From the NCBI RefSeq assembly GCF_963378075.1, contig NZ_OY726394.1, positions 1,922,001 to 1,986,000 of the forward strand: 64,000 nt of DNA. Direction: 5' to 3'. The number at the start of each line of letters is the position of its first letter. The first letter of the stretch is position 1. The position numbers and the translations under genes were made by a program. The notes beneath the pieces are model-generated. The model made no database searches, had not been told where the DNA came from, and was given only the letters and a program-made list of their open reading frames with translations. Origin of the DNA: Mycolicibacter sp. MU0083. GTDB lineage: Bacteria; Actinomycetota; Actinomycetes; Mycobacteriales; Mycobacteriaceae. Positions 56,399 to 64,000 of this stretch are shown piece after piece.

Positions 56399-57982
56399 AT
56401 GAGGCAGTACACAATTTCGCCGTACATCAGCGTAGGTATCGCCGTGGTGGGGTCCGCGGTCATCGCGGTGACGCCGGTGGCGCCGGTGGCGCCACCGCAG
56501 TGGAACGCGGACGGACCCGGCGTCGCATTGGCGACGTCGTACGGGGACCTGTTCACCAACACCTGGGCCAACGTGCAGAGCATCGCCGACAACACCGACT
56601 GGTCGGCCATCACCGATGTGTTCGGCAAGATGTTCACCGATCCGTTCGGGGTACTCGCGGCGTTCACCAGCATCACCCCGACCATTACCGCAGATCTGCC
56701 GCTGAGCCTGACGGTGCAGCTACCGCCCGGCTTGGAGTTGGCGATCGCGGGCATGGGTGCGCAAGCCCTGGCATCGCAGGCGTTCAGCGACGCCGCTGCC
56801 GACCTGGCCGCCGGGGACTTCGCCGGGCTGTTCAATGCGCCGGCCACCATCGCCGACGCCTACCTCAACGGGGCGCAGAACGTCAGCCTGCTCGACGGCA
56901 TCATCAATATCCCGATCCTCAACGGCATCCTGGCCCCCGTTCAGAACTTCGAGGTCAATCTCAACCTGCTCCAGCTACTGGACGCGCTGGGGCTGGGCAA
57001 TCTGGACCTGGGCGATCTGAACCTGCAGGACCTGATCGATCAGATCGGCCTGGAGAACCTGACGCTGGGCAATCTGCTCGACGGGCTGGGCGTCGGCGAC
57101 GACGGGCTGGGTGACCTGCTGGGCTTAGGCAGCGGGATCACCGACCTGGGTGGGCTGCTGGGCTTCCTCGGCTTAGGCGATCTGGGCCTGGGCAGCTTCA
57201 GCTTGACCGGGATCCTCAGCGGTTTGGGCCTGGACCTCGACGTCGATCTGAACAGCCTGGGACTCGACGACGTGCTCAACGCCTTCGGCATCAACACCGA
57301 CATCAACCTCGGCCTGGGGCCGTTCCTGGAGGCCTTGGGCTTCGGCGGCCTACTCGATACCTCGCTGGGATCACTGCTGGGCGGACTGTCGGGCGGCGTG
57401 CTGACCGGAATCACCGGTGCCCTGAATTCCGTCCTCGGCGGACTCATCAACAGCCTGCCCTTGGTGGGCCCGCTCTTGTCGGACGTCCTCGGCACGGTCG
57501 TACTCACGCCGCAGAACCTCATCGATGCGCTCAATGTGGTGACCATCGGCGACCTGCTGGGCGGACAGAGCATCGACGAGACGGTCGGCTCGCTGCTGGC
57601 GGCGCTGGGAGTGGCACTGCCCACCGACGACCTGACCATCGGCGGCATCCTGACAGGCCTGGGCTTCGCCGACTCCACCGGTGATCTGACCCTGGGCGGT
57701 CTGCTCGGCGGGCTGGGGGGCGGCCTGCTCGGCCTGGACGTCACCGGGCTGCTGAACGGCCTGGACCTCAGCGACGTGATCTCCGCGCTGGGCCTGGACG
57801 ACCTGTTGCTGAACCTCGGCGACGTGCTCGGCGACCTGACGGATCTGAACCTGGGCGAACTCCTCGACGACCTCGGCCTGGGCAACTTCGACCTGGCCGC
57901 GGTCAGCGTCGGTTCGTTCGGCGGGATGGTCTCCCAGCTGTTCGAGGTCGTGCCGCAGCAGATCCTCGACGCGCTGGGCTGA
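56399..57982 (+). CDS. Exported Leu-Gly-rich repeat protein (GjpA-type porin-like)
   Basis: 527 residues. The N-terminus has a hydrophobic signal segment (ISVGIAVVGSAVIAVTPVAPV). Residues 40-180 look like a globular domain with TNTWANVQSIADNT and FNAPATIADAYLNG. Residues about 180-520 are dominated by imperfect repeats of Leu, Gly and Asp (LGLGDLGLG, LLGLDVTGLLNGLDL). This resembles proteins annotated as GjpA-family outer membrane porins in mycobacteria, by memory only. ATG 56399 follows GGAGGGATC. A bidirectional terminator separates it from the convergent gene. Confidence 0.65.
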   Translation: MRQYTISPYISVGIAVVGSAVIAVTPVAPVAPPQWNADGPGVALATSYGDLFTNTWANVQSIADNTDWSAITDVFGKMFTDPFGVLAAFTSITPTITADLPLSLTVQLPPGLELAIAGMGAQALASQAFSDAAADLAAGDFAGLFNAPATIADAYLNGAQNVSLLDGIINIPILNGILAPVQNFEVNLNLLQLLDALGLGNLDLGDLNLQDLIDQIGLENLTLGNLLDGLGVGDDGLGDLLGLGSGITDLGGLLGFLGLGDLGLGSFSLTGILSGLGLDLDVDLNSLGLDDVLNAFGINTDINLGLGPFLEALGFGGLLDTSLGSLLGGLSGGVLTGITGALNSVLGGLINSLPLVGPLLSDVLGTVVLTPQNLIDALNVVTIGDLLGGQSIDETVGSLLAALGVALPTDDLTIGGILTGLGFADSTGDLTLGGLLGGLGGGLLGLDVTGLLNGLDLSDVISALGLDDLLLNLGDVLGDLTDLNLGELLDDLGLGNFDLAAVSVGSFGGMVSQLFEVVPQQILDALG

Positions 57983-57999
57983 TCGCCGCCCCGCGGGGG

Positions 58000-58027
58000 C
58001 CGGTGACGGCGGCTGGGCCGTCACCGG
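58000..58027. terminator. Bidirectional hairpin terminator between convergent genes
   Basis: Perfect 11-bp arms ccggtgacggc and gccgtcaccgg around a ggctgg loop, located 18 bases after the repeat-protein stop and just before the stop of the convergent VWA gene. No T tract, as often in mycobacteria. Confidence 0.7.
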
Positions 58028-58034
58028 CGGGCGG

Positions 58035-60113
58035 TCAGCTCAGCAGCGTCTGCAACGCGGTGACCAGCTCGGGGGTGTTGGCGCCGGGAAGGCTCTGGTA
58101 GGTCCCGCCGGAGAGCTGAGCCACCGCCTGCCACACCGACTGGTCGGGGTCCGGGCCGAAGTCGATCACGTTCACCGCGACGGGCCGTTCCGGATCGGTG
58201 TTGGCCCGGATGAACTCTTGGAGGCCGGCGCCGTCCAACGTCCGGTCGGTGTGCGGTCCGGCCGTGATGACCAGAATCGAGTTGTTCTGTCCGGCACGGT
58301 AATCGGACAACGCCTGGTTGTAGACCAACCGCAGCGTGGTGAACGACACCGCGCCGCCGGAGACCGAACTCAATTCGTTGAGTTCACCGGTCAACGCCTC
58401 GGCTCGGGAGCGGCCGTTCAGCGGCTCGTCCAGCGGACCGGGGGCGACCACGTTGCGTCCCTCCACGCCGTCGAAGGTCCACAGGCCCATCGACGCGGTC
58501 GGAGGCAGGGTCTTGATCTGCCGATCCAGTGCGCCGATCACATGACTCAGCCGGCTCCTGCCGCCCTCGTCGGTCGTCATGGACTGGTCGAGCATGAGGG
58601 TTACCGCCGCACTGCCCGGCAATGTGGTCAGCGCGTTGGCGAGAGTGGCCCGCGTCGCTTCGTCGCCCACCGACAGGGTGTCCGAAACGGTGGGGAATCC
58701 GGTGACCTCACTGCTGGGGGGCTGGACACCCTCGACCCGGAACCCGGCGCGGGCCAGTTCGGCGAGCTGGTCGGGCTTGTGGGTGAAGCGGGCGAACTCG
58801 CTGGCGGCGCTGATCTGCTCCTGCGACAGCCACGAACCGGCGAGCAGGACGGTGGGGTAGTCGGCGACCGGCGCCGGTCCCGGCGGTAGCCAGGAGGTGA
58901 GCTCGCCGGCCGGATTCGACAGTGCCTGGCCGCGGGTGAACAGTTGCTGTTCGGTGGTGATGACCGCGTGCACGGGTGATGCGGCGAGATCGCCTTGGCG
59001 CAGCAGGACGTTCAGCGCTTCGGCCAGCGAGGAGTCGACCAGCTGGGGTTGTCCGCCGACGAGCCGGTGCACCGCGCCGATCCCGTCGGTGACCGGGGCA
59101 TCCTTGGGTACCGAGCCGGCGGCTACCGCCTCGGCGGCCAAGAAGGAGGCGTCGCCGTTACCGCCGATCGGCAAGGCCAGCCGCAACGATCCCCAACCGG
59201 CGGAACCGAGCCGGTCGAGACTGTCGGGTTCGGTCTGCAGATCCGGCAGGCTCGCCCAACTCTGCTTCTGCAGAGCAGGTTTGAGTTCGGGCCGTACCGC
59301 CAGCAACACCGGTGAGGTGACCAGGGAACGACTGTCGCTGACGGTCTCGGAGCCGGCGGAAGCCTGGAGTCGGGCGGCCGAAACCGAGCTGCCGGGGATC
59401 CACAGCGCCGGACGCTGGCCCAACTGGGCGGGCCATTCGCCGATGAAACCACTGACGACGGCATCGGAATCCGCCGGTTTGATCTGCACCGACACGCACC
59501 GATCGCCGACGGGCTTGGCGGTCTTGTTGAACGTGTCGGCGAAGCCCTGCAGGTGATCGGCGATCGACGGATCGGCCACGACGGCCACGGTCAGATCCCC
59601 GTCGGCGCAGGTACCGGCGGCATCGGCGGACCGATGCGACAGCGAGTTGCCGAAGAACCGCCAGAGGATCACCGCGCCCACCACGACGATCACCGTGATC
59701 AGTGCGCCGATCACACCGACACTGACGCCCCGGGTGCCCGAATCGTTGCGATGCCGGCGCCAGCGGTCCAGATCGCGGTGACCGCCGGTCGGTTCGTCCG
59801 GTTCCGCATCCGGGCCGGCCGCCGAGCGCGCCACCGCACCGAACGGGCCGGTCTGGTAACGCGATTCCTCGTCATGTCCGCCCTGGCGCATGTATTGGGC
59901 CGGGTCGGCGTCGGCGTATCCGGTGCTGGTGCCGGTGCCGTAGTCGTCGTCCGAATAGTCGTAGTAGTCGTCGACGTACTCGTCGTCTTCGGCGTCGCCG
60001 AAACCGAAGCTACCGAGGGGATCCGAGTAGTCGGCGTCGTCCGGATAGCTCGACTCGCCGGACGCGAAGCCGTCGTCGTCCTCGTCCGATCCGGGAAAAC
60101 TGTGCCTACCCAC
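58035..60113 (-). CDS. Membrane protein with substrate-binding-like and VWA domains (Rv1836c-like)
   Basis: 692 residues. The N-terminal about 120 residues are acidic and disordered (Asp/Tyr/Ser-rich). One membrane helix is near residues 130-152. An extracellular region follows that resembles a periplasmic solute-binding fold (about 160-430). A C-terminal von Willebrand A domain (about 480-690) has the MIDAS-type DQSMT after LML. VWA domains bind proteins through a metal ion. M. tuberculosis Rv1836c matches in length and layout. 69 bases downstream of glcB. Partner and ligand unknown. Confidence 0.85.
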   Translation of the reverse strand: MGRHSFPGSDEDDDGFASGESSYPDDADYSDPLGSFGFGDAEDDEYVDDYYDYSDDDYGTGTSTGYADADPAQYMRQGGHDEESRYQTGPFGAVARSAAGPDAEPDEPTGGHRDLDRWRRHRNDSGTRGVSVGVIGALITVIVVVGAVILWRFFGNSLSHRSADAAGTCADGDLTVAVVADPSIADHLQGFADTFNKTAKPVGDRCVSVQIKPADSDAVVSGFIGEWPAQLGQRPALWIPGSSVSAARLQASAGSETVSDSRSLVTSPVLLAVRPELKPALQKQSWASLPDLQTEPDSLDRLGSAGWGSLRLALPIGGNGDASFLAAEAVAAGSVPKDAPVTDGIGAVHRLVGGQPQLVDSSLAEALNVLLRQGDLAASPVHAVITTEQQLFTRGQALSNPAGELTSWLPPGPAPVADYPTVLLAGSWLSQEQISAASEFARFTHKPDQLAELARAGFRVEGVQPPSSEVTGFPTVSDTLSVGDEATRATLANALTTLPGSAAVTLMLDQSMTTDEGGRSRLSHVIGALDRQIKTLPPTASMGLWTFDGVEGRNVVAPGPLDEPLNGRSRAEALTGELNELSSVSGGAVSFTTLRLVYNQALSDYRAGQNNSILVITAGPHTDRTLDGAGLQEFIRANTDPERPVAVNVIDFGPDPDQSVWQAVAQLSGGTYQSLPGANTPELVTALQTLLS

Positions 60114-60181
60114 GGCGGGTACGTCCTCTCCGGCTGCTCAGCCGTCCGGATTCAATGATGGCCACGCGGTGCTGGCTACGG

Positions 60182-62392
60182 TCAGATGCCGGCCTGCGCC
60201 TTGAACTCGCGCCGGCGCCGATGCAGGATCGGCTCGGTGTAGCCGTTGGGCTGGGCGGCCCCGGACAGAATCAGCTCCCGGGCGGCCGCAAAGGCGATGT
60301 TCGACTCGAAGTCGGGTGCCATCGGCCGGTAACCGGCGTCGCCCGCGTTCTGGCGGTCCACCGCCGGCGCCATTCGCTCCAGACTGGACTGCACGTCGTC
60401 GGCGGTGATCACCCCGTGCCGCAGCCAGTTCGCCAGCAGCTGAGACGAGATCCGCAGCGTGGCACGGTCTTCCATCAGGGCCACGTCGTGGATGTCGGGC
60501 ACCTTCGAGCAGCCGACGCCCTGGTCGATCCAGCGCACCACGTAGCCGAGGATCGACTGGCAGTTGTTGTCGACCTCCTCGCGGATCTCGTCGGGAGCCC
60601 AGGCCAGACCTTCGGAGAGCGGGATGGTCAACAGCTGATCGATTGTGGCGCGCCGCTTTCCGGCCAGTTCCTGTTGCACGGCGAACACGTCCACCTGGTG
60701 GTAGTGCATGGCGTGCAGGGTGGCGGCGGTGGGGGAGGGAACCCACGCGGTGCTGGCACCCGAGCGCGGGTGACCGATCTTCTGGGTGACCATGTCGGCC
60801 ATCAGGTCGGTCATCGCCCACATGCCCTTGCCGATCTGAGCGTGACCGGTCAGGCCGGTCGACAGGCCCGCGTCGACGTTGTTGTCCTCGTAGGCGAGGA
60901 TCCACGGCTGCGACTTCATGCTGGCCTTGCGCACCATCGGCCCGGCCTCCATGGAGGTGTGGATCTCGTCGCCGGTGCGGTCCAGGAAGCCGGTGTTGAT
61001 GAACACCACCCGGTCGGCGACGGCCTTGATGCAGGCCCGGAGGTTGACCGTGGTGCGGCGCTCCTCGTCCATGATGCCGACCTTGAGGGTGGCCTGCGGC
61101 AGCCCCAGCACGTCTTCGACGCGGCTGAACAGTTCAGCGGTGAACGCCACCTCATCCGGGCCGTGCATCTTGGGCTTGACGATGTAGATCGAACCGGTCC
61201 GGCTGTTGACCAGCGGCCCGTTGCCCTCGGAGGCGGTCAGTCCGTGCATGGCGATCAGGCCGGTGAACAGCGCGTCCTGGATGCCCTCGGGCACCTCGGC
61301 GCCGGAGGCGAACACGATCGCGTCGTTGGTCATCAGGTGGCCCACGTTGCGGACGAACATCAGGCTGCGGCCCGGCAGGGTCAGCGGACCGGCATCGGGC
61401 CCCTCCGGCCGGGTGAACTCGCGGTCGGCGGCCAGCGTGCGGGTAAAGGTCTTGTCGCCCTTGCTGACCTCCTCGGCGAGGTCGCCGCGGTTGAGACCCA
61501 GCCAGTTGCGGTAACCGAGGACCTTGTCTTCGGCGTCGACCGCGGCGACGGAGTCCTCGAAGTCCATGATCGTGGTGACGGCGGACTCGAGCACCACATC
61601 TTTGATGCCCGCGGCGTCGGTGGACCCGATCGGCGAGGTCGGATCGATCAGGATCTCCACGTGCAGGCCGTGGTGCGACAGCAGCACCGACGACGGCGAT
61701 GCCGCGTCGCCGAGGTAGCCGACGAACTGGGTGGGCGCGGCCACACCGGTCGTCTGACCGTCGTCGAGGGTGACCACCAGCGCGCCGCCGTCGACCGCGA
61801 AGCCCTTGACCCGGGTCCAGTTGCCCTCGGCCAGCGGCACCGCGTCGTTGAGGAATTTGCGGGCGTAGGCGATCACCTTGTCGCCGCGAACGGGGTTGTA
61901 GCCGCTGCTCGCTCCGGCAGGCGTCTTCGTCGCCCCGTCGTCCTCACTGATGACATCGGTGCCGTACAGCGCGTCGTACAGCGAGCCCCACCGGGCGTTG
62001 GCGGCGTTCAGCGCGAACCGGGCGTTGAGCACCGGCACCACCAGTTGCGGTCCGGCCTGCACGGCGATCTCATCGTCGACACCGGCGGTGGTGACGGCGA
62101 AGTCGGCGGGCTCGGGCTGCAGGTAACCGATCTCGGTCAGGAAGGCGCGGTAGGCCTCGGTGTCCAGCGGCTCGATGACGCGGTGGCGGTGCCACTTGTC
62201 GATCTGCGCCTGCAGTTCGTCGCGGCGGGCCAGCAATTCCTGGTTCTTGGGGGTCAGGTCGGTGACCACCTTGTCCACGCCGGCCCAGAAGCTGTCGGGG
62301 TCCACTCCGGTGCCCGGCAGAGCCTCGTCGGTGATGAAGTCGTAGAGCACGCGAGCGACCTGCAAGCCGCCAACCGACACGCGGTCCGTCAT
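60182..62392 (-). CDS. glcB: Malate synthase G
   Basis: 736 residues of the single-domain-G form. It condenses glyoxylate with acetyl-CoA in the glyoxylate shunt, letting the cell grow on fatty acids or acetate. Recognisable pieces: [39 protein letters not shown] and the [20 protein letters not shown] region. M. tuberculosis GlcB is 741 residues and also appears at the cell surface as an adhesin. ATG 62392 with GAGGAGG upstream on the minus strand. Confidence 0.96.
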   Translation of the reverse strand: MTDRVSVGGLQVARVLYDFITDEALPGTGVDPDSFWAGVDKVVTDLTPKNQELLARRDELQAQIDKWHRHRVIEPLDTEAYRAFLTEIGYLQPEPADFAVTTAGVDDEIAVQAGPQLVVPVLNARFALNAANARWGSLYDALYGTDVISEDDGATKTPAGASSGYNPVRGDKVIAYARKFLNDAVPLAEGNWTRVKGFAVDGGALVVTLDDGQTTGVAAPTQFVGYLGDAASPSSVLLSHHGLHVEILIDPTSPIGSTDAAGIKDVVLESAVTTIMDFEDSVAAVDAEDKVLGYRNWLGLNRGDLAEEVSKGDKTFTRTLAADREFTRPEGPDAGPLTLPGRSLMFVRNVGHLMTNDAIVFASGAEVPEGIQDALFTGLIAMHGLTASEGNGPLVNSRTGSIYIVKPKMHGPDEVAFTAELFSRVEDVLGLPQATLKVGIMDEERRTTVNLRACIKAVADRVVFINTGFLDRTGDEIHTSMEAGPMVRKASMKSQPWILAYEDNNVDAGLSTGLTGHAQIGKGMWAMTDLMADMVTQKIGHPRSGASTAWVPSPTAATLHAMHYHQVDVFAVQQELAGKRRATIDQLLTIPLSEGLAWAPDEIREEVDNNCQSILGYVVRWIDQGVGCSKVPDIHDVALMEDRATLRISSQLLANWLRHGVITADDVQSSLERMAPAVDRQNAGDAGYRPMAPDFESNIAFAAARELILSGAAQPNGYTEPILHRRRREFKAQAGI

Positions 62393-62440
62393 GATTGCCT
62401 CCTCGTAGCCGACCTACCACCCTACCGGCTGGTAGCGCGG

Positions 62441-63331
62441 CTAACCGCATCCGGCGAGTGCCGAAAGCCGGTCACACCGGTCGGACAGCGCCGCCCGCAG
62501 CGGTGCGCCGCGTTGGGCGATTTCGCTTTGCCTGCGGACGTATTCTGCACGGCCCGCCGCGGTTTCGATGGCGATCGGCGCATACCCGTAGCCGCTCAGG
62601 TCATAGGGGCTGGCCCGCATGTCGACTTCTCGTGCCGCGGCGGCCAGTTCCAGGCAGTCCATCAACAGTTCGGAGTCGATCAGCGGCCCCAGCTTGTAAC
62701 ACCACTTGTAGAGGTCCATGTTGGCGTGCAGGCATCCCGGCTGCTCCCAAGCGATTTGGGTGGCCCGGGTGGGCGTGCCGGCGTTACGCGGGGCGGCGGC
62801 TGCGGTGAAGAACCGGAAGGCGTCGAAGTGTGTGCAGCGCAGCGGGGTTGCGTCGACGACCGCATCGACCTCGGCGGCGCTGAGGCGCAGCGGGACATGG
62901 CCGTGCCGTACGGATTCGTGCTCCGGGCGGCGATAGACCATCGCCCACTCGTGCAGTCCGAAGCAGTTCAGTTGCGCCGGACGGTCCCCGGTGGCACGCA
63001 ACAGGCGTGCGATGAACGTCACGGTGTCGGCTCGCTCACGGAGGTACTCCGCGGCTACCGTCACCCGCCCGTCGCGGACCCGGTAACCGCGCCGCTGAGC
63101 GTATTCGCGTTGTGCCGGCGGTCCGGTGAGGGCCACTCCGAAACCGGGATTCCAGACCCGCAACTGGCGGGGGCGCAGGCTGTAGTAGCTGAACAGGAAC
63201 TTCGGGACCGGGTCGCCGGCGTCGATCCGGCGCAGATGCGGGGTGAGGAACCCATCGAGTCGGCGGCGATAGGACTCGGCGCGGGCTCGCCACTGCTCGG
63301 GCGGCAACGCGGGTTCGGCCGGGTCAGACAC
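62441..63331 (-). CDS. Conserved actinobacterial protein, often labelled 3-methyladenine DNA glycosylase
   Basis: 296 residues. Conserved blocks: FLFSYYSLRPRQLRVWNPG, NCFGLHEWAMVYR, LRCTHFDAFRFFT, EQPGCLHANMDLYKW and EVDMRASPYDLSGYGYAPI. I recognise the family and its common label, but I see no helix-hairpin-helix-Gly/Pro/Asp signature, so the label is not supported here. GTG at 63331 overlaps the upstream CNNM/CBS gene by 8 bases. 49 bases before glcB. Function open. Confidence 0.6.
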   Translation of the reverse strand: MSDPAEPALPPEQWRARAESYRRRLDGFLTPHLRRIDAGDPVPKFLFSYYSLRPRQLRVWNPGFGVALTGPPAQREYAQRRGYRVRDGRVTVAAEYLRERADTVTFIARLLRATGDRPAQLNCFGLHEWAMVYRRPEHESVRHGHVPLRLSAAEVDAVVDATPLRCTHFDAFRFFTAAAAPRNAGTPTRATQIAWEQPGCLHANMDLYKWCYKLGPLIDSELLMDCLELAAAAREVDMRASPYDLSGYGYAPIAIETAAGRAEYVRRQSEIAQRGAPLRAALSDRCDRLSALAGCG

Positions 63332-64000
63332 GGTGCGTCCCGTCGCGGACGGTGCCGACGAGGTCCTGAACCAGATCTTCGAGGGTCACCAGTGCCACCG
63401 CGGTGCCGTCGGCGGCGACGGCCAGCGCCAGGTGGCTGTTGTTGCGTCGCAGCCGCGACAACGCGTCGGCCAACGGCAGCGACGCCGGAATCCGCGGGAG
63501 CGGCCGGACGACGGCGATATCGGTCACGGCGTCCGCCGAGTCCTCCGCGGTCGCGGTCTCGCTGAGCAGCACGTCCTTGATGTGCAGGTAGCCGACGAAT
63601 TCGTCGCCCTCGATGACCGGGAACCGGGAGTAGCCGGTCGCGGCGAAGGCCGCTTCGATGGCGGCCACGGTCGGCCCGCGACCGACACCCGCCACCGGTA
63701 CGGCGCGGACCTCTCCGATGGGCAGCGCCACGTCGGCCACCACGCGTGAGCGGATCTGCAGGGCGCGGGTCAGTCGGGTGTACTCCTCGTGGTCGAGCAG
63801 GCCCGCCGACACCGATTCGGCGATCATCTCGCTCAACTCGACGGTGGACACCGTGATCTCGAGTTCGTCTTTGGGCTCGACCCGCATCGCGCGCAGCGTG
63901 ACGTTGGCGCACCAGTTGTAGAAGTCGATGAACGGGCGCGCCGCCGCCAGGTAGACCAGGTACGGCGGGATCAGCAGCATCGCCGCGGTCTCCGGGCCCG
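63324..64000 (-). CDS. CNNM/CBS-domain hemolysin-like membrane protein, 5' end cut by window edge
   Basis: About 225 residues of the C-terminal part are visible and the frame continues past the right edge. There is a hydrophobic end of a DUF21 transmembrane domain (MLLIPPYLVYLAAARPF), a short helix, then two CBS modules (YSRFPVIEGDEFVGYLHIKD; NNSHLALAVAADGTAVALVT). The family includes CorC/CNNM proteins linked to Mg2+/Co2+ handling. It corresponds to Rv1841c/Rv1842c. The stop overlaps the next gene by 8 bases. Confidence 0.85.
   Translation of the reverse strand, partial: GPETAAMLLIPPYLVYLAAARPFIDFYNWCANVTLRAMRVEPKDELEITVSTVELSEMIAESVSAGLLDHEEYTRLTRALQIRSRVVADVALPIGEVRAVPVAGVGRGPTVAAIEAAFAATGYSRFPVIEGDEFVGYLHIKDVLLSETATAEDSADAVTDIAVVRPLPRIPASLPLADALSRLRRNNSHLALAVAADGTAVALVTLEDLVQDLVGTVRDGTHRV

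Noticed and set aside
56399..57982. PE_PGRS-type protein
   Set aside because: It is Gly-rich, but there is no PE domain, and the repeats are Leu-Gly-Asp rather than GGAGGA-type.
60155..63565. Long plus-strand frame opposite glcB and its neighbours
   Set aside because: Antisense shadow of glcB and the two genes upstream; no motif, and glcB is certain.

Overview
This is a high-GC chromosomal window from a Mycobacterium. It contains a complete ESX-5 type VII secretion locus, PE, PPE and Esx proteins, SecA2, GarA, a BacA-type transporter and malate synthase G. From about 19.5 kb to the end, gene order follows the Rv1782-Rv1842c region of M. tuberculosis, as far as I remember that genome. ESX-5 is typical of slow growers and their close relatives. 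The very small PE/PPE set and the lack of the cyp143/ferredoxin/PPE25-27 block suggest a lineage outside the M. tuberculosis/M. marinum group, for example the M. terrae-type clade. That placement is inference.

Region 1 (1-19 kb) is accessory metabolism and cell-envelope genes. At 1.2-6.5 kb lies an aromatic meta-cleavage cluster: a flavin hydroxylase, a type I extradiol dioxygenase, a meta-cleavage-product hydrolase and an amidohydrolase. It is divergent from a TetR gene across a double-palindrome operator. A second TetR gene with its own operator faces a partial SDR gene at the left edge. Next come secreted cell-wall or small DUF732 proteins (7-10.5 kb), then a beta-oxidation-like set (acyl-CoA dehydrogenase, SDR, thiolase, second acyl-CoA dehydrogenase, GntR regulator; 10.8-15.9 kb). 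The region ends with a small Pro-Ala-Ile repeat protein and a cytochrome b/sulfite-oxidase-like fusion.

Region 2 (19.4-39.1 kb) is ESX-5: eccB5-eccC5, PE-esxM-esxN, espG5-eccD5-mycP5-eccE5-eccA5, then a second PE-esxM-esxN set, a PPE gene, mgtC and a sterol-desaturase gene. The two esxM-esxN cassettes are about 656 bp each, encode identical proteins and share the same terminator, so they look recently copied or homogenised. An M-box (Mg2+) riboswitch with a promoter precedes the PPE-mgtC unit. Between riboswitch and PPE there is a possible short leader ORF with an exceptionally strong ribosome binding site and an internal hairpin. Short ORFs also overlap the starts of eccB5 and eccD5.

Region 3 (39.2-58 kb) holds a lectin-LysM protein, a secreted trypsin-like protease, a VOC protein, a flavoprotein, bacA, secA2, pgsA2, two DUF881 proteins around a small membrane protein, gcvH, garA, two MerR regulators, a DUF151 protein, a tandem glycine riboswitch with gcvB, and a Leu-Gly-rich repeat envelope protein.

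Region 4 (58-64 kb, minus strand) holds a membrane VWA/substrate-binding-like protein, glcB, a conserved protein often labelled 3-methyladenine glycosylase, and the 3' part of a CNNM/CBS hemolysin-like gene cut by the window edge. I found no tRNA, rRNA, insertion sequence or CRISPR array.
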